Counted from the stretch's first letter, positions 25,792 to 35,293 are shown. The stretch is 64,000 nt of DNA from Ga0077527 sp964531455 (GCA_964531455.1 CAZHFZ010000013.1:5084-69083); one strand, 5' to 3'. The notes: generated by a model from the sequence alone, not told the origin. Made by a program: numbers and translations.

Positions 25792-28689
25792 ATGACTGCG
25801 CGTCACTTGCCGCCGAAACTGGTCGCCCTGCCGGCCAAACCACAGACCGATCTGCCGATACCGCCTGCCGGCGCCGGGCAGATTCGAGTGCGCGGCGCAC
25901 GCACGCACAACCTGAAAAACATCAGCCTCGATCTGCCGCGCAACCAACTGGTCGTGATCACCGGGCTGTCCGGCTCAGGAAAATCATCGCTGGCATTCGA
26001 CACGCTCTATGCGGAAGGCCAGCGTCGTTACGTCGAGTCGCTTTCAGCCTATGCGCGACAGTTTCTGCAATTAATGGAGAAACCGGACGTCGACATGATT
26101 GAAGGGTTGTCGCCTGCGATCGCCATCGAGCAGAAGGCATCAAGCCACAACCCCCGCTCCACTGTCGGAACGGTCACCGAGATTCACGACTACCTGCGAC
26201 TGCTCTATGCTCGCATCGGGGAACCGCACTGCCCTGATCATGATGTCGTACTGGCTGCGCAATCGGTGGCGCAGATGGTCGATCATGTACTGCAAATGCC
26301 GGAGGATACAAAGCTGATGATCCTGGCGCCTGTGGTCAATGACCGCAAAGGAGAACAGTCTGCCTTGATCGACGAGCTGAGAGCACAGGGCTTTGTGCGA
26401 GTGCGTCTCGACGGCAAGGTACACGACATTGATTCACTGCCAGCGCTCAAGAAAAATACAAAGCACACGATTGACGTCGTTGTCGACCGCGTGAAAGTCC
26501 GGGAAGAACTGCGGCAGCGCCTTGCCGAGTCTTTCGAGACCGCGCTGCGTCATGGAGACGGGCGCGCAGTAGCCGTGGACATGGATAACGGCCAAGAGCA
26601 CGCCTACTCCGCACGACTCGCCTGCCCGCAGTGTGGCTTCGCCTCGCCCGAACTCGAACCGCGCCTGTTTTCGTTCAACAACCCGGCAGGCGCTTGCCAG
26701 CGCTGCGACGGCCTTGGCTCAATCAACTTCTTCGATCCGAAGCGAATCGCGGCGTTTCCCGAAATGTCGCTGGCCGCCGGAGCGATCAAGGGCTGGGACC
26801 GCCGCAACCAGTTTTATTTCCAGATGCTGCAAGGACTCGCGGCCCATTATGAATTTGACATCGAAGCACCGTTCAATGAATTACCCGAGGTGGCACGTCA
26901 GGCTGTGCTTTATGGCTCGGGCAAAACAGCCATCCGCTTCACGTATGTCGGTGAACGTGGAAAATCCTATGTCAAGGAACATGCCTTCGAGGGCGTAATC
27001 CCGAATCTTGAACGACGGCACAAGGAAACCGACTCACCGGTGGTCAAGGAAGAACTCGCCAAATACCTGAACAACCAGCAGTGCCCGGATTGCCGTGGTA
27101 CCCGCCTGCGCCGCGAAGCACGTCACGTACTGGTTGCCCGCCAGCCGATCTACGCCCTTTCGGCGCTGCAACTCGGCGATGCCATGCGTTTCTTCGACGC
27201 CCTTCAATTGACCGGTGCGAAACAGGCTATCGCTGAAAAAATTGCCGGTGAAATCAGTAATCGCCTGCGCTTTCTCGTTGATGTCGGGCTGGATTACCTG
27301 TCACTCGATCGCTCCGCCGATACGCTGTCGGGCGGCGAATCGCAGCGCATCCGCCTCGCCAGCCAGATCGGTTCCGGACTGACCGGTGTGATGTACGTGC
27401 TCGACGAACCGTCAATCGGCCTGCACCAACGCGACAACACGCGGCTGCTCGACATGCTCAAGCGGCTGCGCGACATCGGCAACTCGGTGATCGTTGTGGA
27501 ACATGATCACGATGCGATCATGCATGCCGATCACGTGGTCGATATGGGGCTCGGTGCCGGTGAGCACGGTGGCTGCGTCATCGCCGAAGGCACGCCGGCG
27601 GAAATCATCGCCCACCCTGAATCGCTGACCGGCCAGTATCTGTCCGGACGCCGGCGCATCGATGTGCCGGCGCTTCGCCACCGCATCAACCCGCAGCGGC
27701 AGCTGGTTATCAAGGGCGCGCACGGCAACAACCTCAAGGACGTCACAGTGGGCATTCCCATCGGGCTGCTGACCTGCGTTACCGGCGTCTCCGGTTCCGG
27801 CAAGTCGACCCTGGTCAACGACACGCTGTATCTTTCAGCAGCACGTGATCTTTATGGCAGCAATGTCGAACCGGCCCCGTGCAGCTCAATCGAAGGCATG
27901 GAGTTCTTCGACAAAGTCGTCAATGTCGACCAGAGCCCCATCGGCCGCACGCCCCGCTCCAACCCCGCCACCTACACCGGCCTGTTCACGCCGATCCGCG
28001 AACTGTATGCCGGCGTACCCGAATCCCGCGCACGCGGCTACGGCGCCGGCCGCTTCTCGTTCAATGTCAAAGGCGGCCGCTGCGAGGCCTGTCAGGGTGA
28101 CGGCGTATTGAAAGTCGAAATGCACTTCCTGCCCGATATCTACGTGCCCTGCGACACCTGCCACGGCAAACGCTACAACCGCGAAACACTGGACATCCGC
28201 TACAAGGGCAAGACCATCCATGAAGTGCTGGCAATGACCGTGGAGCATGCCTTGGAATTTTTCAGCGCCGTGCCGACACTGGCCCGCAAACTGCAAACAC
28301 TGATGGACGTCGGTCTCGGCTACATCACCCTCGGCCAGAGCGCGACAACGCTTTCCGGCGGCGAAGCCCAGCGAGTCAAACTGGCACTCGAATTATCGAA
28401 ACGCGATACGGGCCGCACGTTATACATCCTTGATGAACCGACTACCGGACTGCATTTCCACGACACGGATCTGTTGCTGCGGGTACTGCATCGCCTGCGC
28501 GATCACGGCAACACCATTGTTGTCATCGAACACAATCTTGATGTGATCAAGACCGCCGACTGGGTCATCGACCTCGGCCCTGAGGGCGGCGGCGGTGGCG
28601 GCCGGATCATTGCCGAAGGACCGCCTGAACTCATCGCCGCAAACCCGGGCAGTCATACCGGGGTTCACCTTAAAACGGTGCTGGTGTGA
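25792..28689 (+). CDS. uvrA: Excinuclease ABC subunit A
   Basis: A 965-residue damage-sensing ATPase of nucleotide excision repair. Two ABC modules are visible: Walker A GLSGSGKSSL and GVSGSGKSTL, signatures LSGGESQR and LSGGEAQR. Two zinc fingers show as CPQC...CQRC and CEAC...CDTC. The length is a little above E. coli UvrA (940) through a short N-terminal extension of about 25 residues. ATG 25792 lies just downstream of a good promoter. Its last codons overlap the glycerate kinase start (GTGA). Confidence 0.96.
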   Translation: MTARHLPPKLVALPAKPQTDLPIPPAGAGQIRVRGARTHNLKNISLDLPRNQLVVITGLSGSGKSSLAFDTLYAEGQRRYVESLSAYARQFLQLMEKPDVDMIEGLSPAIAIEQKASSHNPRSTVGTVTEIHDYLRLLYARIGEPHCPDHDVVLAAQSVAQMVDHVLQMPEDTKLMILAPVVNDRKGEQSALIDELRAQGFVRVRLDGKVHDIDSLPALKKNTKHTIDVVVDRVKVREELRQRLAESFETALRHGDGRAVAVDMDNGQEHAYSARLACPQCGFASPELEPRLFSFNNPAGACQRCDGLGSINFFDPKRIAAFPEMSLAAGAIKGWDRRNQFYFQMLQGLAAHYEFDIEAPFNELPEVARQAVLYGSGKTAIRFTYVGERGKSYVKEHAFEGVIPNLERRHKETDSPVVKEELAKYLNNQQCPDCRGTRLRREARHVLVARQPIYALSALQLGDAMRFFDALQLTGAKQAIAEKIAGEISNRLRFLVDVGLDYLSLDRSADTLSGGESQRIRLASQIGSGLTGVMYVLDEPSIGLHQRDNTRLLDMLKRLRDIGNSVIVVEHDHDAIMHADHVVDMGLGAGEHGGCVIAEGTPAEIIAHPESLTGQYLSGRRRIDVPALRHRINPQRQLVIKGAHGNNLKDVTVGIPIGLLTCVTGVSGSGKSTLVNDTLYLSAARDLYGSNVEPAPCSSIEGMEFFDKVVNVDQSPIGRTPRSNPATYTGLFTPIRELYAGVPESRARGYGAGRFSFNVKGGRCEACQGDGVLKVEMHFLPDIYVPCDTCHGKRYNRETLDIRYKGKTIHEVLAMTVEHALEFFSAVPTLARKLQTLMDVGLGYITLGQSATTLSGGEAQRVKLALELSKRDTGRTLYILDEPTTGLHFHDTDLLLRVLHRLRDHGNTIVVIEHNLDVIKTADWVIDLGPEGGGGGGRIIAEGPPELIAANPGSHTGVHLKTVLV

Positions 28690-29966
28690 AAACCGAAGCG
28701 GCTCGTGAACTGCTGACCGGCAGTTTTGCTGCGGCCGTCGCCGCCGCCGACCCGCAGCGCATTCTGCCGTGCCACCTCCCGCCGCCGCCCAAAGGTCGCA
28801 CACTGGTGGTCGGTGCGGGCAAGGCCGCGGCATCCATGGCGCTGGCGGTCGAACAGACCTGGCCGGCGAGTGCGCCGCTCGACGGCTTGGTCATCACGCG
28901 TTACCGGCACGGTCTGCTCACCAACCGCATTACCGTCATTGAAGCCGGCCATCCCGTGCCGGACTCTGCCGGCGAACAGGCCGCGACCGAAATCCTGAGG
29001 AAAGTCAAAGCGCTGACGCCGCAGGATCTGTTGCTGGTTCTGGTTTCCGGCGGGGGCTCAAGCCTGCTGTCACTGCCTGCGGAAGGCGTTTCGATGGCGG
29101 ACCTTAAACAGGTCACCAAGCAGCTGCTGCACTCGGGCGCACCGATCCAGGCAATGAATACCGTGCGCAAACACCTCTCTCTGATCCAGGGCGGACGAAT
29201 GGCAGCGGCTTCACGCGCACCGGTACTGGCGCTGGTGATCTCGGACGTAACCGGAGACGACCCGACGCATATCGCCTCCGGTCCCTGCGCGCCGGATCCG
29301 ACAACTTACGCCGATGCCATCTCCATCCTTGAGCGTTACGGTGTGCAACCACCGCCGGCGATCGCCGCGCATCTGGCACGCGGCGCGCGCGGCGAAATTG
29401 CAGAAACACCAAAAGCCGGCGATCGTGCGTTCGCCAAAACGGAAAACAAAGTCATCGCAACCGCATGGCAATCGCTGCAGGCTGCGGCTGATTACTTCCG
29501 CGCCAAGGGCATTACGCCGGCCATTCTGGGCGACTCCGTAACGGGTGAAGCTCGCGAAGTAGCCAAGGTTTACGGCGCGATGGCACGCGCGATCACCGAA
29601 CACAATGCCCCTTGGCGGCCTCCGGTCGCATTGATTTCAGGCGGTGAGTGTACGGTCACGGTTCGCGGCAAGGGGCGCGGTGGCCGTTGCGCAGAGTTCC
29701 TGCTGTCACTTGCGCTAGACCTCGACGGCGCCGCGAATATTCATGCGCTGGCCTGCGACACTGACGGCATCGACGGCTCCGAAGATAACGCCGGCGCCCT
29801 GCTGATGCCGGACGCGTTAGAGCGTGCTGCGCGTAAACACATCAACCCCGCGGCGTTGCTGGACAGCAATGATGCGTACCGATTTTTCGAGATCACCGGA
29901 GATCTCGTCGTTACCGGCCCGACCCGCACCAACGTGAACGACTATCGTGTGATCCTGATCAGCTGA
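28686..29966 (+). CDS. Glycerate 2-kinase (GckA/TtuD type, MOFRL family)
   Basis: A 426-residue enzyme expected to convert D-glycerate to 2-phosphoglycerate. Family segments are LVVGAGKAAASMA, GHPVPDSAG, VLVSGGGSSLLSLP, MNTVRKHLSLIQGG, VISDVTGDD, ALISGGECTVTV, GRGGRCAEFLLSLA and DTDGIDGSEDNAGA. The start is GTG 28686, overlapping the uvrA stop by four bases, so it is translationally coupled to uvrA. That pairing is functionally odd and probably reflects transcript sharing only. Confidence 0.9.
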   Translation: MKTEAARELLTGSFAAAVAAADPQRILPCHLPPPPKGRTLVVGAGKAAASMALAVEQTWPASAPLDGLVITRYRHGLLTNRITVIEAGHPVPDSAGEQAATEILRKVKALTPQDLLLVLVSGGGSSLLSLPAEGVSMADLKQVTKQLLHSGAPIQAMNTVRKHLSLIQGGRMAAASRAPVLALVISDVTGDDPTHIASGPCAPDPTTYADAISILERYGVQPPPAIAAHLARGARGEIAETPKAGDRAFAKTENKVIATAWQSLQAAADYFRAKGITPAILGDSVTGEAREVAKVYGAMARAITEHNAPWRPPVALISGGECTVTVRGKGRGGRCAEFLLSLALDLDGAANIHALACDTDGIDGSEDNAGALLMPDALERAARKHINPAALLDSNDAYRFFEITGDLVVTGPTRTNVNDYRVILIS

Positions 29967-30022
29967 CCACCCAAATAATGCAAGTATTTGTTTTTTAAGT
30001 TATTTTAGATTGCTACGGGCGT

Positions 30023-30051
30023 AAAAAAACCGGGGCTAGCCCGGTTTTTTT
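30023..30051. terminator. Bidirectional terminator between the glycerate kinase gene and rplQ
   Basis: A GC-rich ccgggg-ctag-type stem is flanked by seven A on the left and seven T on the right, so the hairpin can extend through A:T pairs and works in both directions. It closes the uvrA transcript and the long ribosomal alpha operon. Confidence 0.88.
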
Positions 30052-30066
30052 ACGTGCCGCAGTTAC

Positions 30067-30465
30067 TCAGGCCGCCGCAGTCTCGGTCTTGGCTTCAACG
30101 GCCTCTTCCGGACGGTCCATCAGTTCGACATACGCCATCGGCGCATTGTCGCCCTTGCGAAAACCGAATTTCAGGATGCGCAAGTAGCCGCCGTTGCGCT
30201 TGGCGTAACGCGGTCCCAGCAGTTCGAACAACTTGACCACGTTCTCGCGATCGCGCAGACGATCGAATGCCAGGCGGCGATTGGCCAGTGTAGGCTTCTT
30301 GCCGAGCGTGATGATCGGTTCAACTACGCGGCGCAGTTCCTTGGCCTTGGGCAACGTGGTTTTGATCGCTTCGTGACGCAGCAGCGAGTTGGCCATGTTG
30401 CGCAGCATTGCCAGACGATGGCTGCTGGTGCGATTGAGTTTTCGTAAACCGTGACGATGACGCAT
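30067..30465 (-). CDS. rplQ: 50S ribosomal protein L17
   Basis: A 132-residue large-subunit protein near the exit tunnel. The N-terminus MRHRHGLRKLNRTSSHR is the L17 signature, followed by MLRNMANSLLRHE. The C-terminus ends in a Glu/Ala/Thr-rich tail. It is the last gene of the alpha operon, 9 bp after rpoA and just before a bidirectional terminator. Confidence 0.97.
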   Translation of the reverse strand: MRHRHGLRKLNRTSSHRLAMLRNMANSLLRHEAIKTTLPKAKELRRVVEPIITLGKKPTLANRRLAFDRLRDRENVVKLFELLGPRYAKRNGGYLRILKFGFRKGDNAPMAYVELMDRPEEAVEAKTETAAA

Positions 30466-30474
30466 GATGCCCTC

Positions 30475-31452
30475 TTAAACCTTTTCGAGGCCGGCAGGCG
30501 GCCAGTTTTCCAGCTTCATCCCCAGCGTGAGACCTCGGGACGCCAGCACTTCCTTGATTTCGTTCAGCGACTTGCGGCCCAGATTCGGGGTCTTCAACAA
30601 CTCCGTTTCGGTACGCTGGATCAGATCGCCGATGTAATAAATGTTTTCAGCTTTCAGGCAGTTGGCCGAACGGACAGTCAGCTCCAGATCGTCGACCGGA
30701 CGCAGCAGCACCGGATCAATCTGGGTGGCCTTCTTCTCTTCGATCAACGCCGGAGTGCCTTTGAGATCGGCAAATACGGACAGTTGCTCAACCAGAACGC
30801 GCGCCGCATAACGCACTGCTTCTTCCGGATCAATCGCGCCGTTGGTCTCGATGTCAATTACAAGCTTATCGAGGTCGGTGCGCTGTTCAACACGAGCCGA
30901 TTCCACGGCGTAACTGACGCGACGGACCGGGCCGAATGAGGCATCGAGGACGAGACCGCCAACGCTGCGTGCTTCTTCGTCGCCACGTCGGGTGACAGCA
31001 GCAACATAGCCGCGGCCTTTTTCGACCTTGATCTGCACGTCAAGCTTGCCGCCCGCCGTCAGATGGGCAATCACGTGATCGGGATTGATGATTTCAACAT
31101 CGTGCATCGGCTCGATGTCAGCCGCGGTCACGACACCTTCACCGGATTTCTTCAGGGTCAGAATGGCTTCGTCGCGGTTATGCAGACGCAGAACGATGCC
31201 TTTCAGGTTAAGAAGGATATCAACCACGTCCTCCTGGACGCCGTCAATGGTGGAATACTCGTGCAATACGCCGGCAATCTTGACTTCAGTTGCCGCAAAG
31301 CCGGGCATCGACGACAGCAGAGTGCGACGCAGGGCATTGCCAAGCGTGTGGCCGTAGCCACGCTCGAACGGCTCCATCGTAACCTTGGCGTGGAACGGTG
31401 ACACACCCTGAACATCAATGATCCGAGGCTTGAGGAAGGCGCTGCTGGACAT
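30475..31452 (-). CDS. rpoA: RNA polymerase alpha subunit
   Basis: A 325-residue subunit. The N-terminal assembly domain has the FERGYGHTLGNALRRTLL signature (about 28-45). The flexible linker leads to the C-terminal DNA/activator-binding domain with LLRPVDDLELTVRSANCLK and TPNLGRKSLNEIKEVL. The length matches betaproteobacterial alpha. Its place between rpsD and rplQ is canonical. Confidence 0.98.
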   Translation of the reverse strand: MSSSAFLKPRIIDVQGVSPFHAKVTMEPFERGYGHTLGNALRRTLLSSMPGFAATEVKIAGVLHEYSTIDGVQEDVVDILLNLKGIVLRLHNRDEAILTLKKSGEGVVTAADIEPMHDVEIINPDHVIAHLTAGGKLDVQIKVEKGRGYVAAVTRRGDEEARSVGGLVLDASFGPVRRVSYAVESARVEQRTDLDKLVIDIETNGAIDPEEAVRYAARVLVEQLSVFADLKGTPALIEEKKATQIDPVLLRPVDDLELTVRSANCLKAENIYYIGDLIQRTETELLKTPNLGRKSLNEIKEVLASRGLTLGMKLENWPPAGLEKV

Positions 31453-31473
31453 GACGGATCTACCTCTTGGAAA

Positions 31474-32100
31474 TTATTTCGAGTAAAGCTCAACGATGAG
31501 CGACTCATTAATCGTGGACGGCAGTTCGGAGCGCTGCGGGCGGGCCTTGAAGGTGCCTTTCAGCGCCTTCGAGTCGACCTCGATCCACTCCGGATAACCG
31601 CGGGACTCGGCAGCTTCGGACGCACCCTTGATACGAAGTTGCGCCTTCGCCGGCTGAGCCACTTCGACAACATCACCTGGACGGCACTGGAACGAAGGGA
31701 TGTTGACCCGCTTGCCGTTGACGAGAATGCCGTTATGACGAACGACCTGGCGCGCTTCCGTGCGCGAAGCACCGAAACCCATGCGATACACCACTGTGTC
31801 AAGCCTGCTTTCCAGGCTCTGCAGCAATGCTTCGCCGGTAACGCCCTTGCTGGCCGCCGCTTCCTTGTAAGTCTTGCGGAATTGCCGCTCGAGAATGCCG
31901 TAGATCCTGCGCACCTTCTGTTTTTCGCGCAGTTGAACGCCATAACCCGAAAGTCTGGAATTCTTCTGGCCGTGCTGCCCCGGAGGGTAGGCACGACGCT
32001 CCATCGCACATTTATCAGTGAAACACTTCTCCCCTTTCAGGAAGAGTTTTTCGCCTTCGCGCCGGCATTGCCGGCATTTTGCATCGAGATTCCTGGCCAC
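31474..32100 (-). CDS. rpsD: 30S ribosomal protein S4, zinc-binding (C+) form
   Basis: A 208-residue assembly protein of the small subunit and usual repressor of the alpha operon. It starts at GTG 32100 (MARNLDAK). Unlike E. coli S4, the N-terminal domain carries four cysteines, C-x2-C (9, 12) and C-x4-C (26, 31), expected to bind zinc. The S4 RNA-binding core (SRLDTVVYRMGFG, GILVNGKRVNIPS) and the terminal NESLIVELYSK are conserved. Confidence 0.96.
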   Translation of the reverse strand: MARNLDAKCRQCRREGEKLFLKGEKCFTDKCAMERRAYPPGQHGQKNSRLSGYGVQLREKQKVRRIYGILERQFRKTYKEAAASKGVTGEALLQSLESRLDTVVYRMGFGASRTEARQVVRHNGILVNGKRVNIPSFQCRPGDVVEVAQPAKAQLRIKGASEAAESRGYPEWIEVDSKALKGTFKARPQRSELPSTINESLIVELYSK

Positions 32101-32114
32101 TTGTGGGATCTCCC

Positions 32115-32504
32115 TTAAATTCTGCGTTTCTTCGGCGGACGGCAGCCGTTATGCGGCACGGGCGTCACATCGGAGATGCTGGTGATCTTGAAACCTACGG
32201 CGTTCAGCGCGCGCACTGCGGACTCGCGTCCGGGTCCGGGTCCCTTGATCAGAACCTCGATATTCTTCACGCCGCATTCCTGCGCCAGACGACCGGCCTT
32301 TTCAGCGGCGATCTGTGCAGCAAACGGTGTCGACTTGCGGGAACCCTTGAAACCATTGCTACCCGAGGTCGCCCATGCCAAGGCATTGCCTTGACGGTCG
32401 GTAATCGTGACGATCGTGTTGTTGAAGGAAGCGTGAACGTGGGCGACGCCTTCCGCCACATTCTTCTTGACCTTCTTGCGAACCCTGGTGCTTGCCTTAG
32501 CCAT
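32115..32504 (-). CDS. rpsK: 30S ribosomal protein S11
   Basis: A 129-residue platform protein of the 30S subunit. The signature runs HVHASFNNTIVTITDRQGN, then GFKGSRKSTPFAAQ and GPGPGRESAVRAL, ending with PHNGCRPPKKRRI. It lies 16 bp after rpsM and 14 bp before rpsD. Confidence 0.98.
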   Translation of the reverse strand: MAKASTRVRKKVKKNVAEGVAHVHASFNNTIVTITDRQGNALAWATSGSNGFKGSRKSTPFAAQIAAEKAGRLAQECGVKNIEVLIKGPGPGRESAVRALNAVGFKITSISDVTPVPHNGCRPPKKRRI

Positions 32505-32520
32505 ATATAGTCACTCTCAA

Positions 32521-32895
32521 TTAAGCGGCCGGACGCTGGATTTTCACTGCGGCCTTGCGCGGGCCCTTGCGGGTGCGCGCGTTTGTACGGGTGCGCTGGC
32601 CACGAACCGGCAGACCGGCACGATGACGCTTGCCGCGCCAGGTTCCGAGATCCATCAGTCGCTTGATGTTCATGGAGATCTCGCGACGCAAATCACCTTC
32701 AGTGGTGAACTTCGCCACCTGCTCGCGCAGTTTCTCCATGTCCGTATCGGACAGGTCTTTGATCTTGGTTGCGGTGTTGATGCCAGCTGCCGCGCAAATG
32801 AGGCGGGCACGGCTCCGGCCAATTCCGTAGATTGCCGTCAGCGCGACTTCCGCGTGCTGATGGTTTGCAATGTTGACGCCACCTATGCGGGCCAT
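32521..32895 (-). CDS. rpsM: 30S ribosomal protein S13
   Basis: A 124-residue head protein of the 30S subunit contacting tRNA. Family segments are MARIGGVNIANHQH, ALTAIYGIGRSRA and HRAGLPVRGQRTRTNARTRKG. It opens the alpha operon and follows rpmJ after 66 bp. The C-terminal tail is slightly longer than in E. coli. Confidence 0.98.
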   Translation of the reverse strand: MARIGGVNIANHQHAEVALTAIYGIGRSRARLICAAAGINTATKIKDLSDTDMEKLREQVAKFTTEGDLRREISMNIKRLMDLGTWRGKRHRAGLPVRGQRTRTNARTRKGPRKAAVKIQRPAA

Positions 32896-32961
32896 TTACT
32901 CACCCCACCAATGGAAAACTGGACATTATAACTTTTGACAGATTCATATTCAATGAACCAA

Positions 32962-33075
32962 TCAACCCTGACGCTGCTTGTGGCGTGGATCCTTGCAGAT
33001 CACACGAACCACACCGTTGCGCTTCACAACCTTGCAGTTGCGGCACATGCGTTTAACCGATGCTTGCACTTTCAT
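32962..33075 (-). CDS. rpmJ: 50S ribosomal protein L36
   Basis: A 37-residue protein beginning MKVQASVKRMCRNCKVVKRN and ending HKQRQG. Cys11, Cys14, Cys27 and His32 form the zinc-binding set, so this is the zinc (C+) form. It sits between infA and rpsM, the usual place, 23 bp after infA. Confidence 0.96.
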   Translation of the reverse strand: MKVQASVKRMCRNCKVVKRNGVVRVICKDPRHKQRQG

Positions 33076-33098
33076 GTCATACCTCTTTCGCTTGCAGC

Positions 33099-33317
33099 CT
33101 ATTTCGCCCGGAAAACAATGCGCCCCTTGGTTAAATCGTAGGGCGTCAGTTCAACGGTCACCTTGTCCCCGGGCAGAATACGGATGTAGTGCATCCGCAT
33201 TTTTCCCGAGATATGGCCAAGTACCATATGGCCATTCTCCAGCTTTACCCGAAACATCGCATTAGGCAGGGTCTCAACAATCTCTCCCTGCATCTGTATC
33301 GTGTCTTCTTTCGCCAT
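33099..33317 (-). CDS. infA: Translation initiation factor IF-1
   Basis: A 72-residue OB-fold protein that binds the 30S A site during initiation. It starts MAKEDTIQMQGEIVETLPNA and has FRVKLENGHMVLGHISGKMR and ILPGDKVTVELTPYDL. It begins directly at the base before the secY stop, so the two genes are tightly coupled. An infA between secY and rpmJ is typical of betaproteobacteria. Confidence 0.97.
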   Translation of the reverse strand: MAKEDTIQMQGEIVETLPNAMFRVKLENGHMVLGHISGKMRMHYIRILPGDKVTVELTPYDLTKGRIVFRAK

Positions 33318-34637
33318 TTACCGCGTCGGGAACACACCGCCTTTGAAGTTTGCTTTCTTAAGCAGACTTTCATATTGATGCGACATCACATAAGCCTGCA
33401 CCTGAGCCATGAAATCCAGGGTAACCACCACGATGATCAGCAGCGATGTTCCACCAAAGTAAAACGGCACATTCTTCCAGACGATCAGCAGTTCCGGCAC
33501 CAGGCAAACCAGCGTGACATAAATCGCGCCGCCCAGTGTCAAACGCATCGTAACTTTCTCGATGTAACGGGCAGTCTGGTCACCGGGACGTATTCCGGGA
33601 ACAAACGCACCGCTCTTTTTAAGGTTCTCCGCTGTTTCCTTGGGGTTGAACACCAACGCCGTATAAAAAAAGCAGAAGAAAATAATCGCAGCAGCGTAAA
33701 AAAGCGTGTAAATCGGTTGGCCGGGATGCAGCACCGCAGCAACGTTTTTCAGCCAGACCATTCCCTCACTCTCACCCAGCCATCCGGCAATGGTGCCCGG
33801 GAACAGAATGATGCTCGAAGCAAAGATCGGAGGGATCACACCCGACATATTCAACTTGAGCGGCAGATGCGAGGACTGTCCGCCGTAAACCTTGCGCCCC
33901 ACCTGTCGCTTCGCGTAATTCACCAGTATCTTTCGCTGGCCCTTTTCAACGAAACACACAAATGCGGTTACTGCCAACACCAGAACGAATATGAAGAGTA
34001 CGAAAGGGATCGAAAATGCACCAGTTCGAGCCAATTCCAAAGTGCCACCGACAGCCTCCGGGAACCCTGCGGCTATGCCGGCAAAAATGATCAGCGAAAT
34101 GCCGTTGCCGATGCCGCGCTCCGTAATCTGCTCACCCAGCCACATCAAAAACATCGTTCCGCTGACCAGGGTAACCATCGCTGTCAATCGAAACATCAGT
34201 CCGGGATCAATCGCAACTTTTTGCTGCTCAAATGCAATCGCAATGGCCATGCCCTGAACAATTGCCAAGGCTGCCGTGCCGTAACGCGTGTACTGGGTGA
34301 TTTTGCGGCGGCCTGACTCACCCTCTTTCTTCAATGCTTCGAGAGTGGGTGAAACAACGGTCATCAACTGCATGATGATCGACGCTGAAATATACGGCAT
34401 GATCCCCAGCGTAAAAATCGAGAAACGAGAAAGGGCTCCGCCAGAAAACATGTTGAACATGTCCAGAATGCCGCCACGCTGCGCTCGGAACAGTTCCGCG
34501 AGCTGGGCCTGATCGATACCCGGCACCGGAATAAACGAGCCGATGCGGAAAACAATCAGCGCACCCACGAGGAAAAGCAGGCGACGCTTGAGGTCACCAA
34601 ACTTTCCAGCTCCCGACAGTGCGGCTCCAGCGGCCAA
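33318..34637 (-). CDS. secY: Preprotein translocase subunit SecY
   Basis: A 439-residue, ten-helix channel protein of the Sec system; SecE is encoded at 60.3 kb. Signature segments are GDLKRRLLFLVGALIVFRIG, FIPVPGID, IMPYISASIIMQL and GIGNGISLIIFAGI. The start is TTG 34637 with a GGGAG ribosome binding site 7 bases upstream inside the end of rplO; no ATG is available before the conserved region. Confidence 0.95.
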   Translation of the reverse strand: MAAGAALSGAGKFGDLKRRLLFLVGALIVFRIGSFIPVPGIDQAQLAELFRAQRGGILDMFNMFSGGALSRFSIFTLGIMPYISASIIMQLMTVVSPTLEALKKEGESGRRKITQYTRYGTAALAIVQGMAIAIAFEQQKVAIDPGLMFRLTAMVTLVSGTMFLMWLGEQITERGIGNGISLIIFAGIAAGFPEAVGGTLELARTGAFSIPFVLFIFVLVLAVTAFVCFVEKGQRKILVNYAKRQVGRKVYGGQSSHLPLKLNMSGVIPPIFASSIILFPGTIAGWLGESEGMVWLKNVAAVLHPGQPIYTLFYAAAIIFFCFFYTALVFNPKETAENLKKSGAFVPGIRPGDQTARYIEKVTMRLTLGGAIYVTLVCLVPELLIVWKNVPFYFGGTSLLIIVVVTLDFMAQVQAYVMSHQYESLLKKANFKGGVFPTR

Positions 34638-34639
34638 GC

Positions 34640-35095
34640 TTAGCTCCCGGCCTTCTCTGCAAGCAGTTCAATGCTGCCACCGGCTTTCTCAATAGCCGCC
34701 TGTGCACCCTTGCTGGCCAGCACACCTTTCAACATAACCTTGCGCTTGATTTCGCCCGCCAAAATGACCTTGGCACGCTTGGCCAGCCGCGATACGACGC
34801 CAGCCTTTTTCAAAACTTCCAAATCAATCGATTCGGCAGTCATCTTTTGCAGCGTGTCCAGGCGCACTTCTGCAGTATCACCTGCAGTCAGTGACTGAAA
34901 ACCGCGCTTGGGCAGCCGGCGATGCAGCGGCATCTGGCCGCCCTCAAAACCGACTTTATGGAATCCGCCCGCACGAGCCTTCTGACCTTTGTGACCCCGA
35001 CCCGCGGTCTTGCCGGTGCCGGAACCAATGCCGCGACCCACACGTTTCTTGCTGTGTTTTGCACCGCTGGCAGGCTTGATGTTATTCAGTTCCAT
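34640..35095 (-). CDS. rplO: 50S ribosomal protein L15
   Basis: A 151-residue protein, a few residues longer than E. coli L15. The N-terminus MELNNIKPASGAKHSKKRVG and the Gly-rich GRGIGSGTGKTAGRGHKGQK, GFEGGQMPLHRRLPKRGF are diagnostic. It follows rpmD with no gap and its stop is two bases before the secY start. Confidence 0.97.
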   Translation of the reverse strand: MELNNIKPASGAKHSKKRVGRGIGSGTGKTAGRGHKGQKARAGGFHKVGFEGGQMPLHRRLPKRGFQSLTAGDTAEVRLDTLQKMTAESIDLEVLKKAGVVSRLAKRAKVILAGEIKRKVMLKGVLASKGAQAAIEKAGGSIELLAEKAGS

Positions 35096-35290
35096 TTATC
35101 CCTCGCAACGAACGAGATACGCAACTTTTTTGATCATGCCGCGCACTGCCGGCGTATCAATAAGTTCGACGGTGTGACGAATTCGCCGCAGCCCCAGCCC
35201 GCGCACACAGGCGCGATGTTCCGGGCGCGTGCCGATCAGGCTGCGCAGCAGCGTAACTTTTACGGTTTTGCCTTGAGGTTTTTTGGCCAT
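35096..35290 (-). CDS. rpmD: 50S ribosomal protein L30
   Basis: A 64-residue protein of standard length. Segments VKVTLLRSLIGTRPEHRACV and GLGLRRIRHTVELIDTPAVRG identify it. It lies three bases after rpsE and abuts rplO. Confidence 0.96.
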   Translation of the reverse strand: MAKKPQGKTVKVTLLRSLIGTRPEHRACVRGLGLRRIRHTVELIDTPAVRGMIKKVAYLVRCEG

Positions 35291-35293
35291 GGC

